DNA of 64,000 nucleotides, from contig JAGYKK010000001.1 in the NCBI GenBank assembly GCA_018401645.1, forward strand, positions 124,001 through 188,000, in the 5' to 3' direction. The notes below the pieces were generated by a model. That model made no database searches, was not told where the DNA came from, and saw only the letters and a list, made by a program, of their open reading frames with translations. The DNA comes from Mycobacterium sp. (lineage in GTDB: Bacteria > Actinomycetota > Actinomycetes > Mycobacteriales > Mycobacteriaceae). Shown here piece by piece: positions 1 through 9,695 of the stretch; positions within the stretch are counted from its first letter, which is position 1; every line of letters begins with the position of its first letter. Position numbers and translations under genes: made by a program.

Positions 1-536
1 TGGTCGGCGCGTTGCCGGAGGGAGTGGCGGCCGGTGACTACGCGGTGGCTGCCGAAGACAAGGCCGCGCTGGCCGTCACCGAGATGACGGCTGCGACGTG
101 GGGAAGTCGCGACCTGGCGGCGCTGGTCGACAACTGTCCCCGCGTGCGCGTCGGGGCCCGGACCGGAAGCCCTGCACCCGACGTCGTGGGGGATTGCACT
201 CTTGTCCCGCCCCGTGAATTCGGCACCGCGGAAATGCTTTTCGATGCGCTGCGATCGGGCACCGTGACCGCGGTCTGGACGACTACGGCTGACAGGGGCA
301 TTCCCGATGACGCGGTGGTGCTCGTCGACCGCAAGCCGACACTGATAACCGCCCAGAACGTCGTCGCGCTGTTCCGGCGCAACGAGTTCACTGAGATGCA
401 ATTGCGGGCGATCAACGAGATCGCCGGTGTCCTGGATACCGCGGCTCTTGTCGACATGCTCGATCAGGTCGCGGCGGGTACCGATGCCAGGGACGTGGCC
501 GACGGCTGGCTGGCGGCCAATCCGCTGGGACGCTGA
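1..536 (+). CDS. lpqZ: LpqZ-like substrate-binding lipoprotein, C-terminal part (cut by window edge)
   Basis: The reading frame is open to the left edge and ends with a stop at 534-536, so only about the last 178 residues are present and the signal peptide and lipobox lie outside. The visible part looks like the second lobe of a ProX/OpuAC-type periplasmic binding protein: a central stretch ending in DDAVVLVDRKP, then a helical tail and the terminal LAANPLGR typical of the glycine betaine/choline binder group. In M. tuberculosis the equivalent position next to the SDR gene and kgd is lpqZ (Rv1244). The likely role is extracytoplasmic capture of a quaternary amine for an ABC importer; the ligand is not shown by the sequence. 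The family call is inference from the C-terminal half only. Confidence 0.6.
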   Translation, partial: VGALPEGVAAGDYAVAAEDKAALAVTEMTAATWGSRDLAALVDNCPRVRVGARTGSPAPDVVGDCTLVPPREFGTAEMLFDALRSGTVTAVWTTTADRGIPDDAVVLVDRKPTLITAQNVVALFRRNEFTEMQLRAINEIAGVLDTAALVDMLDQVAAGTDARDVADGWLAANPLGR

Positions 537-602
537 ACGCGCGCGTGGGCTTTCGGCGTTTTTGCAATGCCGGTGTTTTTGGGAATGCCGGTGTCTCGGG
601 AA

Positions 603-1433
603 TCAGCGCATGGTGGGCATGAATCGACCCGCCAGCGTGGTCACTATCCGTTGGTAGCCCGACCCGGTCGCCCGCACCACGATATCGAAGATCTTGGCGT
701 CGGCACCCACCAGAACCCTGGCCTTCTTCTTGACCACGGCGTCGAGGATGATCTGCGCCGCCCGATCGGGGGAGGTGCGGGCCATTTTGGAGTCGAACCA
801 CTCGGCCAACGACGCCTGGTCGAGGCCTTCGGCTGTGGTCGCGTTGCGGGCGATAGCGGTCTTGATACCGCCGGGGTGCACGGTCGTCACCGCGACCGGA
901 TGCTTGGCCAGGATCATTTCCTGTCGCAGCGCTTCGGTGAAACCCCGGACGGCGAATTTCGCCGAGTTGTAGGCCGCCTGGCCCGGCACCGAGAAGATGC
1001 CGAACACACTGGAGATGTTGATGACGTGGCCGTCGCGGGAGGCGATCAGGTGGGGCAGGAAGGCCTTGGTGCCGTTGACCACGCCCCAGTAGTCGACATC
1101 CATGATTCGCTCGATGTCCTTGAACGGCGTGACCTCCACGTCGCCGCTGTAGGCGATGCCGGCATTGTTGTAGACCTGGTTGACCTTGCCGAACTGATCT
1201 TTGACCTCATCGGCATACAGGGTCAGCGCTTCGCGTTCGGTGACGTCGAGACGGTTCGCCCGCACCGGTGCGCCAATCGCCTTGAGGCGCGCTTCGGTGA
1301 CTGCCAGGCCTTCGGTGTCGACGTCGCTGATCGCTACGGAGGCACCAGATCGGCCCAGCTCAATGGCGAGGGCTTGGCCGATACCAGAGCCCGCTCCGGT
1401 CACAACCGCCACCTTGCCGGCGAATCCCTGCAT
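603..1433 (-). CDS. Short-chain dehydrogenase/reductase (Rv1245c-like)
   Basis: A 276-residue classical SDR. The NAD(P)-binding glycine motif TGAGSGIG is at residues 12-19, NNAG at 89-92, the catalytic Ser in ISS near 141, and the YxxxK pair as Y155 and K159 in YNSAK. A conserved Asp in the SDVD segment after the second strand would favour NAD(H). The tail beyond residue 230 is longer than in minimal SDRs and basic, as in mycobacterial SDRs that act on lipophilic alcohols or ketones. The gene is monocistronic, preceded by a G-rich site before the ATG, and diverges from the small secreted protein gene at 1529. The substrate is unknown. Confidence 0.85.
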   Translation of the reverse strand: MQGFAGKVAVVTGAGSGIGQALAIELGRSGASVAISDVDTEGLAVTEARLKAIGAPVRANRLDVTEREALTLYADEVKDQFGKVNQVYNNAGIAYSGDVEVTPFKDIERIMDVDYWGVVNGTKAFLPHLIASRDGHVINISSVFGIFSVPGQAAYNSAKFAVRGFTEALRQEMILAKHPVAVTTVHPGGIKTAIARNATTAEGLDQASLAEWFDSKMARTSPDRAAQIILDAVVKKKARVLVGADAKIFDIVVRATGSGYQRIVTTLAGRFMPTMR

Positions 1434-1478
1434 GCGTTCCCCCTGTTGACGGGTGTCGAGTCAGCTCAGGGTAGCAAG

Positions 1479-1490
1479 CGGGTATACCCG
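1479..1490. promoter_or_regulatory. Perfect 12-bp palindrome in a divergent promoter region
   Basis: CGGGTATACCCG reads the same on both strands. It lies in the 95-bp gap between the divergent starts of the SDR gene (1433, minus) and the secreted repeat protein (1529, plus). A position 24-35 bp before the plus-strand hexamer at 1514 fits an operator near the -35 region. No regulator gene is adjacent, so its role is inferred from symmetry and place only. Confidence 0.3.
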
Positions 1491-1513
1491 TCCGTAACGC
1501 CCGCGCAACCGCC

Positions 1514-1519
1514 TACGAT
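1514..1519 (+). promoter_or_regulatory. Candidate -10 hexamer (TACGAT) for a leaderless transcript
   Basis: TACGAT ends 9 nt before the ATG at 1529. That spacing would put the transcription start at or next to the A of the start codon, as in mycobacterial leaderless mRNAs. There is no Shine-Dalgarno sequence before the ATG, which agrees. No convincing -35 hexamer is visible. Confidence 0.35.
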
Positions 1520-1528
1520 GAGATCAAC

Positions 1529-2008
1529 ATGAGACTCAGTCGTAACGTGCGCCATAACGGGCGTCGTGTCGCTCGCGCAGGTTCGCTGGTGCTGGCCACC
1601 GGGATCCTGACCGGGGTGTTCGCCGCGACCGCCGCAGCCGACACCGCCAACAGCGTCGACGACGTCCTGTCCACCCTCGCCGATCTGGGCATCACCGAAT
1701 TCGGTGCCGCCGATCTGGGCATCAATGGTCTGGGTATCGCCGATCTGGGTATCGCCGGTCTGGGTATCGATGGTTTGGGCCCCGTCGACGCCGGTGAGTT
1801 GGAACGGTCCTTGTGCCCGGTGCTGGCTGACCGCGGCCAGGATGCCGTCGATGTCGCGGCGAAGGTCGCAGACGGCATCGGCCGACCGCTGGGAGTGGGC
1901 ACGATGTTTACCGGCACGGCTATTTCGTTCCTCTGCCCCAGGGCCGTGGACAACGTCGTCGACACCCTCAACAACGGCACTCCGCTGCTTCCGATCTTCG
2001 GAAGCTAA
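1529..2008 (+). CDS. Small secreted protein with pentapeptide-type repeats
   Basis: A 159-residue exported protein of unknown function. The N-terminus has basic residues (RRVAR), a hydrophobic core and an AAAAD-like signal peptidase I site near residue 35. Residues about 52-86 are seven near-perfect five-residue units of the type ADLGI, NGLGI, AGLGI, DGLGP, encoded by 15-bp direct repeats (about 1681-1785). The C-terminal half carries two Cys, in SLCPVLAD and SFLCPRAV, able to form a disulfide outside the membrane. The central Leu or Phe with small or polar flanks fits the pentapeptide-repeat pattern, but seven units make under two beta-helix turns. It could also be a short relative of the Gly-Asn repeats of PPE proteins. 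It converges with kgd. Confidence 0.65.
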   Translation: MRLSRNVRHNGRRVARAGSLVLATGILTGVFAATAAADTANSVDDVLSTLADLGITEFGAADLGINGLGIADLGIAGLGIDGLGPVDAGELERSLCPVLADRGQDAVDVAAKVADGIGRPLGVGTMFTGTAISFLCPRAVDNVVDTLNNGTPLLPIFGS

Positions 2009-2019
2009 CCAACCCGCGC

Positions 2020-2077
2020 CGAGCGTGCAGAAATCATCGCCTCCGGCGGCGTGCCGGCCTACCGACACGCACGCTCG
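2020..2077. terminator. Inverted repeat between convergent genes (possible bidirectional terminator)
   Basis: CGAGCGTGC at 2020-2028 is matched by GCACGCTCG at 2069-2077: nine perfect pairs around a 40-nt loop. It lies between the stop of the secreted protein (2008) and the stop of kgd (2104), which face each other. The loop is long and there is no T-run, so termination is only a suggestion. Confidence 0.25.
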
Positions 2078-2103
2078 CGCGCCCGTCGAACGGCGCTGGT
2101 GCT

Positions 2104-5100
2104 TCAGCCAAACGCCTCGTCGAGGATCTCCTGCTGTTCGACGGCGTGCACCTTTGATGAGCCCGATGACGGGGCCGACATCGCCCGTCGCGAGATTCGC
2201 TTGATCCCGGTCAGCTTGTCGGGCAGCGTCTCCGGCAGGGTTAGACCGAACGTCGGCCAGGCACCCTGATTGGCCGGTTCCTCCTGCACCCAGAAGAACT
2301 CGCGTGCATTCGGGTACTCATCGAGGGTGACGGAAAGGCGCCGCCTGGGTAGTGGCGCGAGTTGCTCGATCCGGATGATCGCGACGTCGTCGCGACCGTC
2401 CTTGGCCTTGCGGGCCTCCAACTCGTAGTAGATCTTGCCGCTGGTCAGCAGTATCCGAGTGGCCTTGGAGCGATCGCCGTCACCGTCGGTGTAGGTCGGT
2501 TCCTCCATGATCGAGCGGAACTTGCGCTCGGTGAAGTCGCGGATATCGCTGACGGCGGCCTTGTTGCGCAGCATCGACTTCGGGGTGAAGACGATCAGCG
2601 GCCGATGCACTCCGTCGAGGCCATGCCGTCGTAACAGATGGAAATAGTTCGCCGGGGTGGACGGCAGTGCGACGGTCATCGACCCTTCGGCCCACAGTTG
2701 CAGGAAGCGTTCGATACGACCCGAGGTGTGGTCGGGACCCTGGCCCTCGTGGCCGTGCGGTAGCAGCAAAATGACGTCGGAAAGCTGACCCCACTTTGCT
2801 TCACCAGAAGTGATGAACTCATCGATGATCGTCTGCGCGCCGTTGACGAAATCGCCGAACTGCGCCTCCCACAGGACGATCGCCTCGGGATTGCCCACCG
2901 AGTAGCCGTATTCGAATCCGACCGCCGCATATTCCGACAGCGGCGAGTCGTACACCAGGAACCGGCCACCGGTGGGAGTGCCGTCGGGGTTGACCGTGAG
3001 CAGATCCAGCGGTGTGAACTCGGCTCCGTTACTGGGGTCGATGAGCACCGCGTGACGCTGGGTGAAGGTCCCGCGCCGGGTGTCTTGACCGGTGAACCGG
3101 ATCAACTTGCCCTCGGTCAGGAAGGAGCCCAATGCCAGCAGTTCGGCGAATGCCCAGTCAACCTTGCCCTCGTAGGCCATCTCCCGGCGTTTCTCCAGCA
3201 CCGGTCGCACCCGCGGATGCACGGTGAACCCTTCGGGCACATTCAGGTGGACATCGCCGATGCGCGCCAGCAGTGACTTGTCTACCGCGGTCGTCATTCC
3301 ACGCGGGATCATCTGAGCGGCCTCGACCGATTCGCTCGGCTCGACCGCGTGCCTCTCCAACTCGCGGACCTCGTTGAACACCTGCTCGAGTTGTCCCTGG
3401 TAGTCCCGCAGGGCGTCCTCAGCCTCTTTCATCGAGATGTCGCCGCGGCCGATCAGCGCCTCGGTATAGGCCTTGCGGGTGCCGCGTTTGGTATCGATCA
3501 CCTGGTACATAGCCGGATTCGTCATCGATGGGTCGTCGCCCTCGTTGTGGCCGCGGCGGCGGTAGCAGAGCATGTCGATGACGACGTCCTTGTGGAACGT
3601 CTGACGGAAGTCGACGGCCAGGCGGGCGACCCACACGCATGCCTCCGGGTCATCGCCGTTGACGTGGAAGATCGGCGCGTCGGCCATCTTCGCGATGTCG
3701 GTGCAGTACTCGGTGGACCGGGAATCCTCCGGCGCCGTGGTGAAGCCGATCTGGTTGTTGACGACGATGTGAATCGTCCCGCCAGTTCGGTACCCCCCGA
3801 GCAGTGCCAGGTTCAGCGTCTCGGCTACCACGCCTTGGCCGGCGAAGGCGGCGTCGCCGTGCATCATCATCGGCACAACACTGAACCTGCGCGCGGCATC
3901 TTCCGCGGGCACCTCGACGCCGTCGATCAGGTCCTGCTTGGCCCGTACCAAACCCTCCAGGACAGGGTCGACGGCCTCCAGGTGGGACGGGTTGGCCACC
4001 AGTGACACCGCGATGTCGTTATCGCCGAACATCTGGATGTAGTTGCCGTTAGCGCCGAGGTGGTACTTGACGTCGCCGGATCCGTGCGCCTGGGAGGGAT
4101 TGAGATTGCCCTCGAACTCACTGAAGATCTGCGAGTAGGGCTTGCCGACGATGTTGGCCAGTACGTTGAGCCGGCCGCGGTGCGGCATGCCGATGACTAC
4201 TTCGTCGAGACCATGCTCGGCGCATTGGTCGATGGCCGCATCCATCATGGGAATGACGGTCTCCGCGCCTTCCAGTGAGAACCGTTTCTGGCCAACGTAT
4301 TTGGTCTGCAGGAAGGTTTCGAACGCTTCTGCGGCATTCAGTTTGCTCAGGATATATTTCTGCTGGGCAACGGTCGGCTTGTCGTGGCGGACCTCGATGC
4401 GGTCCTGCAGCCAGCGCTGCTGCTCGGGCTCGAGGATGTGGGTGTATTCCACGCCTACGTGGCGGCAGTAGGCGTCGCGTAGCACCGAGAGCACGTCGCG
4501 CAGTTTCTTGTACTGCTGACCGGCGAGCCCGTCGACCTTGAACACTCGGTCCAGATCCCACAGCGTCAGTCCGTGGGTTAGCACGTCGAGATCGGGGTGC
4601 ATGCGGAACCGGCTTTTATCGAGCCGCAGCGGGTCGATATCGGCCATCAGGTGGCCGCGGTTGCGATAGGCCGCGATCAACTCGATCACCCGGGCGTTCT
4701 TGTCCAGCGGGGAGTCCGGGTTGTCGGTGCGCCAGCGAACCGGCTCGTAGGGGATGCCGAGTTCGAAGAAGATGTCGTCGTAGAAATCGTCGGAGAGCAG
4801 CAGTTCGTGGATGGTCCGCAGGAAGTCGCCGGACTCCGCGCCCTGGATGATCCGGTGATCGTAGGTCGAGGTCAGCGTGATTAGTTTGCCGATCCCCAAC
4901 TCGGCGATACGTTCGTCGCTGGCGCCTTGGAACTCGGCTGGCAGTTCCATCGCGCCGACGCCGATGATGGCGCCCTGGCCGGCCATCAACCGGGGCACCG
5001 AATGCACGGTGCCGATGGTGCCGGGGTTGGTCAGCGAGATCGTCACGCCGGCGAAATCCTCAGCGGTGAGCTTGCCGTCGCGGGCCCGGCGCACGATGTC

Positions 5101-5820
5101 CTCGTACGCCGCGACGAATTGAGCAAAACCCATCGCCTCGCAACCTTTGATGGCCGCGACAACCAGAGAGCGTTTGCCGTCTTTGCCCGGCAGGTCGATC
5201 GCCAGACCCAAATTTGTCTGAGCCGGTGCGACGCTGTTGGGTTTGCCGTCGATCTCGGCGAAGTGGCGGTTCATATTGGGGAACTTCTTGATCGCCGTGA
5301 CGATCGCGAAGCCCAGCAGGTGGGTGAACGAAATCTTTCCGCCGCGGGTGCGCTTGAGGTGATTGTTGGCGACGACCCGGTTGTCGATCAGCAATTTCGC
5401 CGGGATCGCCCGCACGCTCGTCGCGGTAGGGATCTCCAGCGAGGCGTTCATGTTCCTGACGACGGCCGCTGCGGCGCCGCGCAGCACCTGTGCCACTTCA
5501 CCGACTGCCTCGCCAGCGACCGGTGTGGCCACGGGTGTCGCGACCGGTGTCGCGACCGGTGTGGTGGGGGCGGTTGGCACGGGAGTCGGTTTCGGAGCGG
5601 CCGGGGGAGTGGGGGCGGCCACCGCGGGCACCACCGCTGTCGTCGGGCGGCTGGCGGGTTGGCCGTTGCCGACCACCGGCGCGGCGGCGGCCTCGGGGCT
5701 GTACCCGGCGAGGAACTCGTGCCAGCTCGGATCGACCGAGGAGGGGTCGACGCGGAATTTTCGGTACATCTCCTCGACCAGCCATTCGTTCTGGCCGAAT
5801 GGTGAACTCGTAGTGCTCAC
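2104..5820 (-). CDS. kgd: Multifunctional 2-oxoglutarate metabolism enzyme (KGD/SucA)
   Basis: At 1238 residues this is the full actinobacterial KGD, which carries the E1 component of 2-oxoglutarate dehydrogenase fused behind an E2-like succinyltransferase domain. It decarboxylates 2-oxoglutarate with thiamine diphosphate (TPP) in the TCA cycle. Residues 1-40 are the conserved N-terminal segment starting with a GTG codon; 44-115 are an Ala/Pro linker; about 116-360 are the acyltransferase domain with [14 protein letters not shown]; the remainder is the E1 domain, with MPHRGRLN and the TPP site from [10 protein letters not shown] to [10 protein letters not shown]. In M. tuberculosis the FHA protein GarA inhibits it. 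The gene stands alone and is intact, which makes it a good internal control for sequence quality. Confidence 0.97.
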   Translation of the reverse strand: MSTTSSPFGQNEWLVEEMYRKFRVDPSSVDPSWHEFLAGYSPEAAAAPVVGNGQPASRPTTAVVPAVAAPTPPAAPKPTPVPTAPTTPVATPVATPVATPVAGEAVGEVAQVLRGAAAAVVRNMNASLEIPTATSVRAIPAKLLIDNRVVANNHLKRTRGGKISFTHLLGFAIVTAIKKFPNMNRHFAEIDGKPNSVAPAQTNLGLAIDLPGKDGKRSLVVAAIKGCEAMGFAQFVAAYEDIVRRARDGKLTAEDFAGVTISLTNPGTIGTVHSVPRLMAGQGAIIGVGAMELPAEFQGASDERIAELGIGKLITLTSTYDHRIIQGAESGDFLRTIHELLLSDDFYDDIFFELGIPYEPVRWRTDNPDSPLDKNARVIELIAAYRNRGHLMADIDPLRLDKSRFRMHPDLDVLTHGLTLWDLDRVFKVDGLAGQQYKKLRDVLSVLRDAYCRHVGVEYTHILEPEQQRWLQDRIEVRHDKPTVAQQKYILSKLNAAEAFETFLQTKYVGQKRFSLEGAETVIPMMDAAIDQCAEHGLDEVVIGMPHRGRLNVLANIVGKPYSQIFSEFEGNLNPSQAHGSGDVKYHLGANGNYIQMFGDNDIAVSLVANPSHLEAVDPVLEGLVRAKQDLIDGVEVPAEDAARRFSVVPMMMHGDAAFAGQGVVAETLNLALLGGYRTGGTIHIVVNNQIGFTTAPEDSRSTEYCTDIAKMADAPIFHVNGDDPEACVWVARLAVDFRQTFHKDVVIDMLCYRRRGHNEGDDPSMTNPAMYQVIDTKRGTRKAYTEALIGRGDISMKEAEDALRDYQGQLEQVFNEVRELERHAVEPSESVEAAQMIPRGMTTAVDKSLLARIGDVHLNVPEGFTVHPRVRPVLEKRREMAYEGKVDWAFAELLALGSFLTEGKLIRFTGQDTRRGTFTQRHAVLIDPSNGAEFTPLDLLTVNPDGTPTGGRFLVYDSPLSEYAAVGFEYGYSVGNPEAIVLWEAQFGDFVNGAQTIIDEFITSGEAKWGQLSDVILLLPHGHEGQGPDHTSGRIERFLQLWAEGSMTVALPSTPANYFHLLRRHGLDGVHRPLIVFTPKSMLRNKAAVSDIRDFTERKFRSIMEEPTYTDGDGDRSKATRILLTSGKIYYELEARKAKDGRDDVAIIRIEQLAPLPRRRLSVTLDEYPNAREFFWVQEEPANQGAWPTFGLTLPETLPDKLTGIKRISRRAMSAPSSGSSKVHAVEQQEILDEAFG
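5515..5562 (-). repeat. 12-bp tandem repeat in kgd encoding TPVA x4
   Basis: Four successive TPVA units occupy residues 87-102 of the Ala/Pro-rich linker that joins the N-terminal segment of KGD to its acyltransferase domain. The DNA repeats with a 12-bp period and keeps the frame. It lies in a flexible spacer, so copy-number change should be tolerated. Confidence 0.75.
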
Positions 5821-5895
5821 TGAGCCGCTCGCCTCGATTCCGCTGCCGGTTGTTGCCGACTAAGGCTATCTCGTCTCAATAGCTAGCGCCGCTGC

Positions 5896-6683
5896 TCAGT
5901 GCATACCTGAGGCGGGTGAATCGCCGTACTCAGTGTCCTGACCGGCCGGCAGCAGGTGCAGGGTGACGGGCCAGCGCCCGGGAGCCGGCCCGAAGGCTCG
6001 CCGGGCGTTGGTGATGATCCGCTTACCCATCAGTCGATTTCCGCCGCCACCGACCACCGCGCCGATGCCGACCGGCAACATCTTGCCGAAGGCCATCGCG
6101 GAGCGCTTGATCGCAAACTTCTTGACGAAATACTGCATGAGCTTGGAGTTCAGTTGCGAGACCGCCGGCAGGGGCAGCAGTTCAGTCTCGGCGAGCCAGG
6201 CTCCGCTGGTACGACTCGGGCCGAGGAACTCGGTGATGGCGCCCCTGCTGTCCTCGCCGACAAGCACGCTGAGCACGAGCGCGCGACGCCGGTCGCGTTG
6301 ATCGACCGGAATGCCGTGCACCTCGGCTACCGCCAAGACGAACAGTGACGTGGCCTCGAGGAACACCAGTGTCTCTCCGGCGACCGCCGATAGGGCGACC
6401 AGGGTGCCGATGCCGGGAAGGCGGCCGCCGATCCGAGCAGTGCGATGCAATTGCGATGCAATTGCTTTTCAAGTTTGGTGACGATGTCGGCCGGGGTGGC
6501 GTTCGGATTGGAGCGACGAAGTTTGTCCACGTAGGCCGCCACGGCCGGTGCCTGAACCCGACTGCTCACCTCGAGAATCTGGGAGAGCACCCGGGCCGAC
6601 ATACCGGCGTCGGTGGGCGGGGCCGGCAACTGCTCGGGCTTTTTGGGGCGAAGCCTCATGGCGTGCCTTCCTGTCGGGTCCAC
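5896..6683 (-). pseudogene. Rv1249c-like membrane protein, frameshifted
   Basis: Two reading frames together give one protein of about 260 residues. The N-terminal part (frame from 6683) has a likely start at MRLRPKKPEQLPAPP near 6660 and runs to VTKLEKQLHR. The C-terminal part (frame from 6450) runs from GIGTLVALSAVAGE through a hydrophobic FLEATSLFVLAVAEVHGIP segment to the stop at 5896. The second half ends in a Gly-rich GIGAVVGGGGNRLMGKRI stretch seen in this family of predicted membrane proteins next to kgd. At the join, TGCGATGCAAT occurs twice in tandem (about 6438-6459), and an alternative one-base loss is possible near 6416. The function is unknown. As sequenced, no full-length product can be made. 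Confidence 0.6.
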
Positions 6684-6710
6684 CTGAGATTAACGAACCC
6701 CAGGTTGCCG

Positions 6711-6737
6711 GTGACGCCCGATGGTGATCGGCGTCAC
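6711..6737. promoter_or_regulatory. Inverted repeat upstream of the DHA2 efflux gene
   Basis: GTGACGCC-C-GAT (6711-6722) pairs with ATCGGCGTCAC (6727-6737): eleven pairs with one bulged C and a 4-nt loop. It sits in the 134-bp divergent gap, about 80 bp before the pump start at 6818. Efflux pumps are often controlled from such sites by TetR or MarR proteins, but no regulator gene is nearby. As RNA it would be a strong hairpin. Confidence 0.3.
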
Positions 6738-6817
6738 GTTCCCGCCGCGGCCCGGACTGCTTCCGTCCCGACCCCGGTGGTGAATCCCCGCCGGTCCGGC
6801 TGGCAGCATCGGTTGTC

Positions 6818-8335
6818 ATGAGCGCGACCACGGCGCGCGAGCAGCCATCGAACCCGGCGGCCGGACGGCCTCCGAACCCCTGGCTCACCCTGTGGGCGAT
6901 GTTGGTCGGCTTCTTCATGATTCTGGTCGACTCGACCATCGTCGCGGTGGCCAACCCCGCCATCATGGCCGACCTGAACATTGCCGATTACGACACCGTG
7001 ATCTGGGTCACTAGTGCCTACCTGCTCGCTTACGCGGTGCCGCTGTTGATGGCCGGCCGCCTCGGGGATCGGTTCGGCCCCAAGAAGCTCTACATCATCG
7101 GCCTGGTGGTGTTCACCGGGGCATCGCTGTGGTGTGGCCTGTCCGGGTCGATCGGCATGCTCGTCGCTGCGCGGGTGGTGCAGGGCATCGGCGCGGCGCT
7201 GCTCACTCCGCAGACACTGTCGACGATCACTCAGATTTTTCCGGCGGAACGCCGTGGGGTGGCGCTGAGCGCGTGGGGCGCCACCGCCGGGGTGGCCACC
7301 CTCATCGGCCCACTGGCGGGCGGGGTGCTGGTCGATTACCTCGGGTGGTCGTGGATCTTCTTCGTCAACGTGCCGGTCGGGATTGTCGGTCTGGTCCTGG
7401 CGGTGTGGCTGATTCCAGATCTGCCGACTCACCCGCATCGCTTCGACGTGCTCGGCGTGGTGCTGTCGGGCGCCGGTCTGTTCCTGATCGTGTTCGGTCT
7501 GCAGGAAGGCCAGGCCTATCGCTGGCAGCTGTGGATCGTGGCCGCGATCGTCGCCGGCGCGGTGTTCATGGTGGCATTCATCTACTGGCAGGCAGTCAAT
7601 CCCAACGAGCCGCTCATTCCGCTGGAGATGTTTCGGGACCGCGATTTCAGCCTGGCCAACATCGGCATCGCGGTCATCGCGTTCGCCACCACCGCGATGA
7701 TCGTGCCGGTGATGTTCTACGCCCAGACGGTCGGCGGATTAACCCCCACGGGTGCGGCACTGCTGACGGCACCGATGGCCGTTCTCAGCGGAGTGCTGGC
7801 GCCGTTCGTCGGGCGACTGGTCGATAATTCGCATCCACGGCCGATTATCGGGTTCGGTTTCTCGACGCTGGCGGGCGCCCTGCTGTGGCTGTCCGTCGAG
7901 ATGGACCCCGGTACCCCGGTCTGGAGGCTGGTGTTTCCGCTGGGCGCCATGGGCGTGGGGATGGCATTCATCTGGGCGCCACTGGGCGCCACTGCAACCC
8001 GCAATCTGCCCGGCCGGTTGGCCGGTGCCGGATCCGGGGTCTACAACACCAACCGTCAGGTCGGTTCGGTACTCGGCAGCGCCGGAGTCGCCGCCTTCAT
8101 GTCGGCGCGGATCGGCGCTGAGATGGCGGCTTCGCCCCCCGGTGTCGAGTCGCGCGCGGAACCCCACATGACGCGACTGCCGGCGTCTCTGCACGAGCCT
8201 TTCGGTGCCGCGATGGCACAGTCGGTCCTGCTGCCCGCCGTCGTCGCCCTCGTCGGTGTGGCGGCGGCGCTCTTTTTGACCGGTGGGACGCCGAAGCCGG
8301 ATCCAGACGTCAGTCGAACAGCACTGCAGGATTGA
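6818..8335 (+). CDS. MFS drug efflux transporter, DHA2 (14-TM, EmrB/QacA) family (Rv1250-like)
   Basis: A 505-residue inner-membrane H+-coupled antiporter. After a short cytoplasmic tail, TM1 starts at [20 protein letters not shown] with the D-S-T-I/V pattern of the 14-helix group. Motif A is visible as [13 protein letters not shown], motif B as [14 protein letters not shown] and the antiporter motif C region as [14 protein letters not shown]. The length is normal. It is transcribed away from the Rv1249c-like gene and its end overlaps the 3' end of the convergent oxidase gene by 26 bp. Likely substrates are hydrophobic drugs or metabolites; nothing in the sequence narrows this. Confidence 0.9.
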   Translation: MSATTAREQPSNPAAGRPPNPWLTLWAMLVGFFMILVDSTIVAVANPAIMADLNIADYDTVIWVTSAYLLAYAVPLLMAGRLGDRFGPKKLYIIGLVVFTGASLWCGLSGSIGMLVAARVVQGIGAALLTPQTLSTITQIFPAERRGVALSAWGATAGVATLIGPLAGGVLVDYLGWSWIFFVNVPVGIVGLVLAVWLIPDLPTHPHRFDVLGVVLSGAGLFLIVFGLQEGQAYRWQLWIVAAIVAGAVFMVAFIYWQAVNPNEPLIPLEMFRDRDFSLANIGIAVIAFATTAMIVPVMFYAQTVGGLTPTGAALLTAPMAVLSGVLAPFVGRLVDNSHPRPIIGFGFSTLAGALLWLSVEMDPGTPVWRLVFPLGAMGVGMAFIWAPLGATATRNLPGRLAGAGSGVYNTNRQVGSVLGSAGVAAFMSARIGAEMAASPPGVESRAEPHMTRLPASLHEPFGAAMAQSVLLPAVVALVGVAAALFLTGGTPKPDPDVSRTALQD

Positions 8336-9662
8336 GATACCCGGTCGGGTCCCAGGCGTTCTTGATGGCTCGCATGGCCGCGATGTCGGCGGGCGTGCGG
8401 CACATCTTCAGGTAGCGGCGTTTCCGGCTGCCGACACCGTGCTCGGAGCTGACGTTACCGCCATGGGCTGCAACGATTTCCATCATCTCCGGGTAGATCC
8501 GGGTCTCCTGATCGGGGTTGCAGCGCAGCACGTTGAGGTGAAGGTTGCCCTCGCCGACATGGCCGAACAGCAGGCGCACCGGCGCATGCCGGTGAATGAC
8601 AGCGGCTGAGCTCTACCGAAGCCGGACGCCGACAAGCGGTGGTCACATCGAATTTCACCGGCGGGCCGAAGAGTCCCACCATCGTCGGCAAGGGACCCGG
8701 GCCTGCCACAGGCGCTGCTGGGCGGCGATGTCGACGCCCACTGCAGGTTCGGTGCCGCCCGATACGGCGTCGAACGCGGTGTCGAGGGCGTCCGCGAGTA
8801 TGTCGGTTTGGTCGGCATCGGCGGCCAGTTCGACCAGCAGTAGCCACGCACCGCCGACTGGCGCCGGTAGGCCCAGGTGCTCGGCGGCCAACGCGGTCGC
8901 TCGGCCATCGATGAGTTCGAGCGCGGCAATGGTGTCGATGCGGCGGAAGATCCGCCCGGCCGCCACCAGGGCATCGAGGTCGGCGAAACCGCACACCGCG
9001 GTCACCCGGCGGGTGGGTCGCGGGTGCAGACGCATCTCGACCGCGGTGATCACACCCAGGGTTCCCTCGGCACCGACGAACAATGCGGCCAAGTCGTATC
9101 CGGCGGCATCCGAGCGGACCGCGGAATTTCGGCGCAGCACCGATCCGTCCGGTAGGGCGACATCGAGACCGAGAACCTGTTTGCCCATGGTGCCGTAGCG
9201 GACCGTGCGGAGCCCGCCGGCGTTGGTCGCGACCATACCGCCGATGGTGGCCGAGTCGCGGGCGGTGAGATCCACCCCCACCAGCAATCCCGCCGCTCCC
9301 GCAGCATGTTGCGCCGAGGACAGTGTGACCCCGGCTCCCATCCGGATGCTGCGTTCCTCGGCGTCGACGGCACCGATATCGGTGAGTCGCTCCACCGACA
9401 GCAACACGTCGTCGTGCTCCGGAACCGTCCCGGCCACCAGTGAGGTGCGCCCGCCCTGAATGGTGACGTAGGCGCCGGCGTCGCGGCAGGTCCGCAACAC
9501 CGCGGCGACTTCTTCGGTGCTACCGGGCCGGATCAGGGCACCGGCCCGGCCCCGGTAGCGGCCGGTCCAGTCGACGCTGCGGGCGGAGAGCACATCGGGA
9601 TCGGTGTTGACGTGCCCGGCGCCGACGATGGCGGCGAGCAGTTTCCTCAGCGCGCTTCCCAC
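8310..9662 (-). pseudogene. FAD-binding oxidase of the GlcD/D-2-hydroxyacid dehydrogenase type, frameshifted
   Basis: The N-terminal 335 residues (8655-9662) hold a PCMH-type FAD domain: IQGGRTSLVAGTVPE for the pyrophosphate loop, DLTARDSATIGGMVATNAGG, and GAEGTLGVIT. The C-terminal piece (8310-8579) ends with FGHVGEGNLHLN and SSEHGVGSRKRRYL, the histidines that line the active site in this family. Between them, about 8580-8700, the expected segment is split over three frames: VGLFGPPVKFDV is readable in a third frame, and about 25-30 residues of the normal length are missing. The intact enzyme would oxidise a D-2-hydroxyacid such as D-lactate or 2-hydroxyglutarate with FAD. This is a second GlcD-like gene; another, intact, is at 15191. 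Confidence 0.75.
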
Positions 9663-9695
9663 CGACGCGACTCTATTCGGCTCGCCCGGAATCGA

